A DNA stretch of 64,000 nt from Leptasterias polaris. Its lineage: Eukaryota; Echinodermata; Asteroidea; Forcipulatida; Asteriidae. The stretch lies in the NCBI GenBank assembly GCA_037783415.1, contig JAZGTN010000016.1:555001-619000 (forward strand). Direction: 5' to 3'. This document shows positions 24,701 to 36,700 of this stretch, in pieces (position 1 is the first letter of the stretch; every line of letters starts with the position of its first letter). The notes under the pieces are model-generated. The model had not been told where the DNA came from. It made no database searches and saw only the letters and a program-made list of their open reading frames with translations. The position numbers were made by a program, and so were the translations under genes.

Positions 24701-27700
24701 CCGCCCACCTCAAGAAGTACCCCGCCCACCTCAAGAAGTACCCCGCCCACCTCAAGAAGTACCCCGCCCACCTCAAGAAGTACCCCGCCCACCCCAAGAA
24801 GTACCCCGCCCATCCCAAGAAGTACCCCGCCCACCCCAAGAAGTACCCCGCCCACCCCAAGAAGTACCCCGCCCACCTCAAGAAGTACCCCGCCCACCCC
24901 AAGAAGTACCCCGCCCACCCCAAGAAGTACCCCGCCCACCCCAAGAAGTACCCCGCCCACCCCAAGAAGTACCCCGCCCACCCCAAGAAGTACCCCGCCC
25001 ACCTCAAGAAGTGCCAATTTTATTGTGTTTAAGATCTTTCTTGTGCTAAGTCACAGCCAGAGCTCAAAACTTTAACTGGACAGCAGGCCAGAGGCCAGTG
25101 ATTTTAGTGTTAGGCCAGCAAACTTTCATCTGGACAAGCCGGGTTCTCCCCAGGATTTTCTCAAGACTGTGGGGCATTCTGGAGCAAAATTTTGAAAGTT
25201 TGGCCAAAACAGGCCGATTTGAAACAAGGTCTTTGGAATGTTTCCTACTCGGTGTTTATCCTGGTTTACAAAACCCCAATTGCGCAATCTGGAGCATTCA
25301 ATATGGTTTTCTCTTGAGGTTTTTTGTGAAAAAAAATTAAATAATAATTCAAGTCATTACGATGAGGAGTTATGAGCATTCAAGGTTTACCATGCCCTAT
25401 AAATATGTGGCAGAGGGTGTCCCCCATCCCCAACGTTCCCATACATTAAAGAGGAAGGGAAATGAACAATTCAATTTTGTGATGTACTCATTTTCCAATA
25501 GATAGAGTCCTCATGTGAGTGGGGAAAAATTACAAGTCTCTAACATGGTGTAAATTGCCATTGCACTTGATACCCTTCAAGAGGTGCTCTGAAAAAGTCA
25601 GTAATGAACCAAAACATCCCCGTAGTAAAATGTAGAGACCCATTTTTCTCAGAGTGATGTCATTAGATGTTTTGGATGTTGATAAATTTCGCACTGAAAG
25701 GGTATCAAATGCTATGGCAATTTACACCATTTTAACAAGAGGTTAGAAACTTGTAAATTGTTTTCCCACTCACATGAAGTGGAAAATGAGTATATCACAA
25801 AATTGTATTTTTTAATTTCCCTTCCTGTTTGACACACTCTTTTCCTCTTGTACAGAAGTACCCCCTAAAATCCTTTAAAGAATTCCAGAGATTCCCAGAA
25901 CACAGTGTAGACAAAATAGGGAGGGGGGGGGGGGGGGGTACACCACGCCACATATCAAGTTATGGCCAAACAAGGCTTTCATTGTTCTAGATCAATCAAC
26001 TGGAACCGGTAACACAATCATACTTTTGGTAGCCTTTTGTCAAGGCCTTCGTGGCTTGAACAGCTTTGTAGAGCCGCGATCCCAAGCGACTGAAATGGGA
26101 GACCACGCACGCGAGTGGCGAAGCCACGAGGGCCTTTTCCAACTTGTTTGCGGTTTCTTATGTGTTTCTTTATAATCTCGACTTTTGCTACCCGAAACGG
26201 TAGCAAAAGTCCAAACCAATCAGAAGTGCATAACGCACGTTTCATACTTCATGAATAATTCATTACAAAAACCGCAAACAAGTTGGAAAAGGCCCTCGTG
26301 GCTTCGCCACTCAGCTCGCGCGTGTGGTCTCTCGTTCCAGTCGCTCCACTGTTTACAAAGCTGTCCAAGCCACGATGGCCGTGACAAAAGGCTATACTTT
26401 TGGGGGCAATATCTGCTAGTCAGTGGCAATAATGTCATTGCAATAAGGAGTTATAGCCACTGAAGGCTTTCATTGTTCTAGTGCAATAAACTGGGACCAG
26501 TGACATAATCATACTTTTGTGGGCATATCTGCATGTCAGTGGCAATAAAGGAATATCAATTAAGAGGAATATCAATTAAGAGGAATATCAATTCCCACCT
26601 TCAGCTCCCCTGAGTAATTTTCATCTTCATAACAAATTATTCTGGTAGCCTCTTACCACAAGTGGCTTTTAGCCTTGTTTGGGGTGAAGTTGCATTAACA
26701 AACCCATACAAAAAAGTGACACTCCTTCAAATCTAAGAAGAGTTCTTCCTGACCTGTTTGTCCTTGGCTTGCTTGAGTTCCTTCTCCAGCTGCTGAACTC
26801 TCTCCTGTAGCGTCTTCTTATCAGCCTCTAGCTGCCCTTCACTCTCTGACTGAATAGACTCCATCGCAGTTATCTCTCCCTTCATCTCATCAACTACGGT
26901 CTGCAGTTTCGTCTTCTCTTCTTTCATTTTACTTAGCTCACCTGGACGGACACACATTTTATACAAATATTGACTGCTTTGAGTGCTATGTCTTTTTAAA
27001 TTTTGTTATTTTAGGTTATGAGAGATTGTCTTACATCACAAGGCTGGATGGCCACTTCAAAGGGAGGGCTACACTTACTGATTTGGGCTACCAAATCAAC
27101 TGCAACAAGGGGCACGTTGCCTCCTAAATGTACTCCTGGGGCTGAAACAGGGTTACCCCCTTCACAGTCCGTAAGGTTGTAGGCATGAGTATCATCCACA
27201 AGGAGCCTGGCTGGTAGAGCAGAATGCACTACATTCCCAACTTTGTACGAAGCCATTATGCTGTGATCTTGATGAAATGGCGGTATATAAAATATTTTTG
27301 TATGTATGTACATGTGTATGTATGGATGTATGGTAAAGTGCCTTGCTTTAAGGGCACAAGTGTCATGACTGGGATTCGAACCCACACTCTGCTGCTGACT
27401 CTGGGTCCGCTGAACTAGACCGCTTGGAAAACAGACCAGTCTCCAGGGATCACAAAGGAAGCCTTAGTTGCAACCATGGCATGGGTACAAAAAGTTGAAA
27501 GTTAATTTATAAACCCAATACACGGATTGTGCCTAGACGTCTGGGTACCCAGAAGCTACTGTCGCTATGGGTATAGTACTTTGGTTGCTATGGGTATAGT
27601 CTATTGCTAGCCATGGATATAGTACACTGGTTGCTATGGGAACAATACATTGGTTGCTATGGGTACAGTATATTGCTAGCCATGGATAGAGTACACTGGT

Positions 27701-30700
27701 TGCTATGGATACAATACATTGGTTGCTATGGGTACAGTATATTGCTAGCCATGGATAGAGTACACTGGTTGCTATGGGTACAGTATATTGCTAGCCATGA
27801 GTACACTGGTTGCTATGGATACAATACATTGGTTGCGAAGGGTATACTTCATTGGGTAGCTTTCTGGTCCCAAGCGTCCTATATTTATCAATACAGGACT
27901 CCTATATTAAATTTTGGAAACCCATATACTTACTGGTGAGCTGAGCACATTTACGTCGGATTGCTTCGATGAGTTTCTTGTTCTTCTCTTCCCCTCCATC
28001 CTTCTCAGCAAGTTTGGTCTGAAGAGGACAATAAATTCACACATTAGTCTTCGGTCAAAAATGTAGCACATAAATTACCTAGCAATTAGTAAACTAGGAC
28101 AGTTCTTTTCAGAACTGAGAAGTATCCCGAATTCCGAATATTCTACTCCGCGGCAGTAGAATAAATAGCAAGACAAGTTCTCAAAGAACAAAATCTACCC
28201 AGCAAGTAGATATACACATGGTGTTACCGCAAACAAAATATACATTGCTACCTCACCATGCAATGCCTCAAATCCCATATAATTAGTACACCACAAGGGT
28301 AACTTGCTGGGTACATTTAAACAGAATAATATTGGGTTGAACAAAGAGACCTCCAACATAGGACTAATTAGCTCAGTTGGACAAGTGCCAGCCAGTTAAT
28401 CTGGAGTTCGCAGGTTCAAGTCCCACTCCAGTCAATTTTTCTTTGTTCAACCCAAAATTATTCAAAATAGACGGAGTAACTTTGGGGTGTCTTTAATGAC
28501 TTTATTTATTTTACTTTGACTTTATAATACACAAACAAACCAGAACTAATAAGTTCTGCTAGTAATCAATGATAGTAGAAGTTATAATTTCAGTCAACCT
28601 CCAGACCTCAAAGGGTATGGTGTTTCAAGTATGCTTGAATTAATTAGCAATCCAATATGGCTCATGACATTAGGTCGGTGTTTATATCCGGTTTCATCAG
28701 CATTAATCAACTTCTTTTTCCCCCTGGAAAAGGTGCAACCTATCGCAGGTTACTCCCCAGCTCTTGCCAGTTCCCATACTCCATGGTGGAGAGAAGCAAT
28801 TATGGTAAAGTGCCTTGCTCAAGGACACAAGTGTTGCCACAGACCGAGCCAAGATTCAAATCCACATTGGGTAAAGTACACAACTTGAGTCCACTGCTTT
28901 AGACCGCTCCGCCACGGCACCCCGTAAAAGATCATAGAAGTGCTTTCGTAGAGACCAAGGTGAAACAATTAGCAATGTTTAATTAATGACTTGCAGGTGA
29001 CTTCGTTTGAACTTAAGCCAAGACCATCGCAGTGCATTCTATCACAAAGAAAGGTCTCTGTGATTCTACATGGATTAATTGTCAATTCAACCTCCAAGGA
29101 ACTCCAGCAATGAGAGGCTACTGCAGAGACCAAGGTGCAGCAATTAACCATTTTCACTTGGTGGCTTAAGCTGACTTGGTTTGAACTTGAGCCAAGACCA
29201 TATTGCAGTACAATGGGAAGGATGGTTATAAGTGGTTTGGCCACCAAGCTTACAGGCATGCAACTCTTCAGCCGAAAAAAATAAGCGGAAAATTACCGAT
29301 CAACGATGTCTTTCCTGGTGGACGCCATTGTTATTTTTCGAGCAAACACCTATCGATCGCGTGGTTCACTTGCACTCTTACAGCGTCTGGTTTCCGCCGC
29401 ATCCCCTTACACAAATAGCAATAAAAACACTACAGAGCCAGACTGTGCAAAAAATAGTGTAAAAGGTATGCTGTACGAGGAGAATCCTGAACATTTATTT
29501 CTTTTCAATAAGCAATGTTTCCTTCAGCGGGATTTTTGTTTCTTTTCATGCAGCGTGATTTTTTGTTACGCAGATTTTTTTCGTAACGGCGGTATGCTAT
29601 TTTATAAAAAGCGGAAATCCGCCGATCCGCGGAAGAGTTGCATGCCTGAAGCTTTATAGCGTGTTGTTGACATTTCACCACATACCACCACGCCCACTTC
29701 ACACTGACTGGCTCCAATGATCATCAAAAGCCCATAGGAAAGAGCAGGGATTTCTGTCAAGAAATTCTTGCCTTTACCTTTTGCTCAGTTGTTGGAAAGA
29801 CTCAAGAATTTGATACAAATTTCACTTTTCTACTTCAGAATTCCTTTGCAGTGTTGTAAAACGGGAATTAAGTTTTAAAAACACAAACAAGTAAGTCATA
29901 GGGCTGCTTTAGCACAACAAAGTAGCCAAGCATAATAAAATTAGGCTTACCAGAATAAGGTTACCAGCCAAACTTCCATGTTACATGTACAATTTGTGAC
30001 TGGTACATGTATCCTGCTCGTTTCTGTTTCACAAAAAATTGTTAAGAAATATTTCCTGCTTAAGCACTGTATGCGTGACTTCAGTCATGAAGTGTTGTTC
30101 CCATCTCCGCAGCCGATAATCTACGGGATTATATTTTTCAAGTTTGTTAGCTTATTCCGGTAAGCAAAATTATTTTTGTGCTCGGCTACTTTTTCTGCTT
30201 ACAGAATTGGGCCTTCAGGCTGGTGATGGCAAGGGAATCTGGAGTCCAAGGTAATACACACGACGTTTTAATTTGTAATATTGATTTTTTTAAATTGGTT
30301 AAATTGCTGCATGCAGATTATTGATCATTTCATTTCATTTCATCCTTCACCTGCAGGCCCACAAAATATGAAGGGAAGATTTAATTGGCGAGATACTTGG
30401 TATCAAACAAATGTCAATATCATTAGTATAAACCTTCCATTTTCCTCAGTGAAAACTTTGCAAACTTTATTTACATGTATTTATATTTTATTCAAGTTTT
30501 CCCCCTAAAAGGCTAAAAGCCACTCTTGGTAAGGGGAAAAAATAAACATTATTTCTAAAGAAAAAAAATTAAGGTAGGAATTGATATTCGTCTTAAACCA
30601 GTCTTGATTGTAGGATGGAGGGAAACATGCACCAGGCAAGGATGTATTATGTCAAAGAGATGCAGTACATGTACATGGAATAAAGCTGTTGGAATGGCTC

Positions 30701-33700
30701 TTTGTTCTACATCTCAGCAAAGCAAAAGTGTATGGGTGAGAAGAAGCAGAAAGCCTGGTTTTAGTTTTACACTAAAATAGCCTGATAGGAGGAAGCAGGT
30801 TGGCAAACTGGTGGCACATTTACCATGAAAATATCCTTAGAAAAAGACAGAGGCTGGCTGCAGACCTACGGTGGGAAAGAGGTTGTAACATTGATCCCAA
30901 CCCTTCAGCAATAAGATTAACAATACGCTTCTGTACTCTATCTAATTAAGATAAATGACCGGCAGAAGCTCCAGCCCAAATCAATAGTACTAACCTCTTT
31001 AAGCGGTTAGTTTTTATCATGTGTTTAAAAGAAATGAACACTTTTGACAACATATTTCCCCAATAATTCATTTTTCATTTAAGCATTGAAACATATCCAA
31101 ATGTACTTGACAGCTTTGAGAGCTTCTGAATCTTTTTTTTTAATCATAAAAAAAAAAAAAAAAAATAATAAATTACACCAGAATCTTGGGGAATATTTAT
31201 CTTGCATATCAATATTTCTTGCGATCAATTGGTGCTGGTGAATAGTTTATCGTAAAAAGCATTTGTAAAAAGCAATTTTATCCTTTGAAAAAAGAAGCCC
31301 GAGGACATGACAGGAATTGAAAATTTACAGAAAAGTTTTACAGATTTTCCAACATTATTACGCTTTTTATTACAAAAAGAGTATAGTGACTTGGTCATAA
31401 CTGGCCGATTAAAACGATGCAGGGTCGTGGCTGTGTGATGAAGGACAGAGCCAAAGATGAGTTCCTTTAACCCTGCCGGTTTCAAACGGCCGGTTAAGAC
31501 CTCGTTGCCTACTCTTTTATTTCCCTAATGAATAACCACTCTATTGATTTTATGTGTCCACAGCTAAACGGCAACATGTGTGTAATTAATTTGACCAAGC
31601 CTTACACGAGCAAACGGTGATTACCATGGTAATATGTACACAAACTGGGATTTGTGTTGTTCCCAAGCACGGCCACAATCAAATATAAGTTCCAGTCAAT
31701 TTAATACAGAGTCCACAGTTGGAGGGAATTCTCCCGAAGACGAGCAGAGTATACTGAAACGTCCACACCACACCAACTCTTTTCAGAGCCAACACTTCTC
31801 CCAAAGTGTTTTTACACATTGTTGCACCCGTAAGTCTACTAGTTAAAGTTACTCCTTACAGAACATTCTGTGGAGAGGACCGTCTACGTGGATATTGCTT
31901 GATGATGTTTAACAGTCCTCTTGGAGTTTTGTGGATGAAGTCTCTTCGGTTTGACAAGGACCAATTGAGGAGGGAAAACACAACGGCGTCCTGAAAGGAC
32001 TGGGAAGAGAGTCTTATCAATGACTGCCGATCTATTCAACCACTCGCTGTTGAGTCTTTAAGGAAAAACAGTTGCCAACCCTCAGGATTGTCTGTGCTTT
32101 TGAGACCTAAACTACAACTGTTTCGAGGCATTAAGGATATTGCATTAAGGATATTGCATTGATAAAGTAGAACAGTTGACTTAGTTAGAGTTTTGTGGAT
32201 GAAATTGAAGGGAGGACAGGACAAACACATGTACAGTTTCACCCCCAAGTACAATACTGCTGATCTGTTCCATCAAACACTCGCTGTACACGTCTTGAAA
32301 GACAATAGTTGCCACCCATCAGCTTTGACATTCTCTGTGCTGTTAAGACTAAAATTACTGGGCATGTTTTTGCTGAGTTATGGATATGAGACTTGCAACG
32401 GTTTCAGTGGCTGGATTGGTCCTTCTGATGGTCGCCCAGACCACAGTCAACGCCAAGTTGCAGGGCTGTCCCCCTGGCTGGTGGCAATTTGGTCAGTCTT
32501 GCTACAAGTTTATACCAGACACTACACTCAACTGGTACGAGGCCAGAAATGCCTGTCTGGAGATTGGAGGCGACCTGATTGTATCAAACAGCGAAGCAGA
32601 GAATAACTTCATATATGAAATAATGAAAACTGTTATCCCTGGTTTACAACAACCTCATAATGCTTGGCTTGGATGCACACACAGGGATGGGGACGGCGGA
32701 CAATGGAAGTGCAATGGTCAACAGACTGACTTCAAATATTTGAAGAATAGAAATATTACCGGTAACGGGTGCTTTGCTTATGGCTATGGTAATAAGAAAT
32801 GGGACTTTACTTCTTGTGATGAAGTATTCCGCGTCTTTTGTGAAAGGAAAAGTTTCCTGAATCCTCTGCATTGCTTTGCAATCACCATAGACCACGCCCA
32901 GCCCAAATGTCTGCTCGGACACGCCTTCAAGGAAACCATCATCCAACACCCATTGCAGTGCTGCTTGGCATGTGCCAGGGATCCCAACTGCAGCTCCTTC
33001 AACCTATCGGGGAAGGCATGCCAACTCAACAACGTCACCATCTCACAGATTGATGGGGAAATGAAGTTCCAGGATAACTGTGTTTATTATGAATACGAGT
33101 AAAACATCTCATCTAAGTCTGAAAACTTAAAGCAGTTTACGTACTCAGTACATTTGGAAAGTGTTTGTTTGCTAAAATTAAAGGAAACCAGACACAAACA
33201 GTACATGTAACATGGTATTTGGCTGGTAACCTTATTCTGGTCAGCAAAATTGTTTTATGCTCAGCTACTTTTCTGTGCTTAACCATTTCACGTCAGACGA
33301 TGTGCGTACATGCCAAGTTTTTCTAGACTGGCCTTCGGCGGGCAGTTTTTAAAGCCTGAAACAACTTCAGAACAACCTCTATATTTTGGCAGTCAGTTGA
33401 ATGGCTGATGTGTATATTCACCTGGACATTCCATTATGTAGCGTGCACAAGTCATGTGCTATGCTTGGTTTTACCCATATAAAGGACAAAAGGTACTGGA
33501 ATTCATGCTCATAATGTCCCTTTTCCTGGGGGTGTAATACCCTATTCCATATCTTTGTCCTTTTTTTATACAACAGTGCCACCATTGTTTATCATTGTGT
33601 TCAGCTCGATGGGACGTAAGTCCGAGCATTCAGAGTTTCCATCATACCATGTCAAATTATCAACCGCGGCTCACGGCAGAGATTCTGCAATTCACATTGA

Positions 33701-36700
33701 GTAAAACATCTCATCCAAGTCTGAAAACTTAATGAACATAAAGCCGTTTATGAACTCGGTACATTTCGAAAAATTTTATTTTCAAAAAATTGAAGGACTT
33801 TGCGACTCACAGTGAGTGCCTTCTCACTAACGACTAATGGCGTTCTTTGACTTCTGGAGAGATTAAGATTACACTAACAATATTCAAATCGGGCTAGCTT
33901 GGTGGTCTAGTGGAAAGACATCTGCTCTAGCAATGCAAAAGTCGTGGGTTCGAATCCCACCTGAGTGATTTGCCTGTGGATTTTTTTTTCCACAGAACTC
34001 GGGAAAAACACTGAGTATACAGTGCTTAACACACATCGATGTAGGGTCAAAACCAAATTATATTCATTATCCCCGAGGCAAAATTATCGTCTATTAAATA
34101 TTCAAATTATTGCCCTACTCGATCAGTGATTTAAAATATCTTCAACCACTTAACACCAGGTGATGTGCATGCACCAACAAATTTTCACAGACATTATGAT
34201 GGACATGGGATGCTGCCAGTTGACCGTGTATACACACCCAAAATGTATACTGTGGTACAAAGAGGGACAAAAAGTACTGGAATTCGTGCTCAAAATTTCC
34301 CTTTTTACTGGGGATTATTGTGTAACCCCCAATACCAGACGTTTGTCCTTTAGTCTGAAAAAGAGGATCATGGCAAATTGATAGGCTGTCATGGTTGTTT
34401 TTCAATGTACTCGGCATAGGAGGCAAGTCCAAGATTCCAGCATGCCACGGCTGGTTATTGACTGCCGAAGGGTCTGGCCGATTCATGGTGAACAAAAAAA
34501 CAAATTTTCTCGAAAGAAAGCAAAAAAGCCTGATGCAACACATTTTTCCTAGGAAAAAAAGGGGGAAAAAAGCAACAAATCCTGGTGCATTAACATACAG
34601 TGTTGGTTTACTCATGCTTTTATTGTGACAACACAATAATCTTCACCAAAATTTTGCTTTTAGTGTTTTGGAAATTAATCCCAAAGGCTCAGGATTTTGT
34701 TGGGGGAAATCCCCAGACATAAGCGGTTAACTTTCATTTAATCAAATTGTTGAATATACTGTGGTTTGAGAAACTACAAAGCTATGTAGAAGTAGTCAAA
34801 CCATCTTTCTTGGTGTGAGTGGAGAGATGTCTTCTGGTTTCATAGCTGTAATTAAGAGTCCAAGGTGCGTCTCTTAATAAATGGAAAAGACCTTGTATCA
34901 ACCAAGCAGACGTAAGGCATTCATTATAGATAGGTTGCAGTATGACGTAAGTCGGCCATCTTTACGGGCAATTTGGAACACACAGTCATGCGTTACGCGT
35001 GAGAACGGCGTGCAGCACGCGCACATTTCACCAAACTCATTGCATGATTGGTTTGTGAATGACGCGGCTGCGTTAATAATTTGAGCGCTTGACGCGCCTG
35101 CAAGCCAAAATGCGATTTGCCCGTAAAGATGGCGTCTACTGGGAACTATCTATAGGGGTAAGGTACGAATAACTACAATATTGATTGTCAATACCTCCTC
35201 AGCAATAAGGGTGATACGTGCTGAATAGGACCAGACTGCAATTTGTGTGCCAAAGAATGAAGGCAACCATATATAAATAAATGTCAATTTGACATCACGC
35301 CCACAGCTACATCGGTTGTGAGTTGGAGAGACGTTATCATAGAGCAATGTCCATGTGAGTGTTGCATTGATAAAGCAGAACAGTTGACAAAGTTAGAGTT
35401 TTGTGGATGAAATTGGAGGGAGGACAGGACAAACACATGTACAGTTTCACCCCCAAGTACAATACTGCTGATCTGTTCCATCAAACACTCGCTGTACACG
35501 TCTTAAAAGACAATAGTTGCCATCCATCAGCTTTGACATTCTCTGTGCTGTTAAGACTAAAATTACTGTGAATCCATTTTGCTGAGTTATGGATATGAGA
35601 CTTGCAATGGTTTCAGTGGCTGCATTGGTCTTTCTGATCGTCATCCAGACCACAGTCAACGCCAAGTTGCAGGGCTGTCCCCATGGCTGGTTGCAATTTG
35701 GTCAGTCTTGCTACAAGTTTATCCAAGACCCTTTGAACTGGTACGAGGCCAGAAATGCCTGTCTGAAGACTGGAGGTGACCTGATTGTATCGAACAGCGA
35801 AGCAAAGAATAACTTCATATATGAAATGATGCACACATTTAACCCCGATGGGGGGATCCCTCATAATGCTTGGCTTGGATGCACACACAGGGACGGGGAC
35901 GGTGGACAATGGAAGTGCAATGGTCAACAGATTGACTACAGCAATATGAGGCCTAAAATTAATATCACCGGTAACGGCTGCTTTACTTATGGCCATGGTA
36001 GTAAAAAATGGGGCTTTAATCCTTGTGATGATGAATTCCGCGTCTTTTGTGAAAGGAAAAGTTTCCTGAATCCTCTGCATTGCTTTGCAATCACCATAGA
36101 CCACGCCCAGCCCAAATGTCTGCTCGGACACGCCTTCAAGGAAACCATCATCCAACACCCATTGCAGTGCTGCTTGGCATGCGCCAGGGATCCCAACTGC
36201 AGCTCCTTCAACCTATCGGGGAAGGCATGCCAACTCAACAACGTCACCATCTCACAGATTGATGGGGAAATGATGTTCCAGGATAACTGTGTTTATTATG
36301 AATACGAGTAAAACATCTCATCTAAGTCTGAAAACTTAAAGCAGTTTACGTACTCAGTGCATTTGGAAAGTGTTTGTTTGCTAAAATGAAAGGAAACCAG
36401 TCACAAACAGTACATGTAACATGGTATTTTGGCTGGTAACCTTATTCTGGTCAGCAAAATTGTTTTATGCTCAGCTACTTTTTTGTGCTTAACCACTTCA
36501 CGTCAGACGATGTGCGTACATGCCAAATTTTTCTAGACTGGCCTTCGGCGGGCGGTTTTTAAAGCCTGTAACAACTTTAGAACAACCTCTTTATTCTGGC
36601 AGTCAGTTGGACAGCTGATGTGTATATAACTGTGTTTATTATGAATATGAACATAAAGCTGTTTATGAACTCGGTACATTTGGAAAGTGTTCGTTTCCCC

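Noticed and set aside
24649..25032. Repetitive protein (PAHPKKY repeats) or its minus-strand counterpart
   Set aside because: The frames exist only because a 21-bp unit keeps all frames open; no start context, splice sites or conserved flank.
32193..32606. Alternative plus-strand frame overlapping the lectin 1 start
   Set aside because: It begins in the 5' flank and runs out of frame through the signal peptide; the 240-codon frame has the signal peptide and domains, and is conserved in the paralog.
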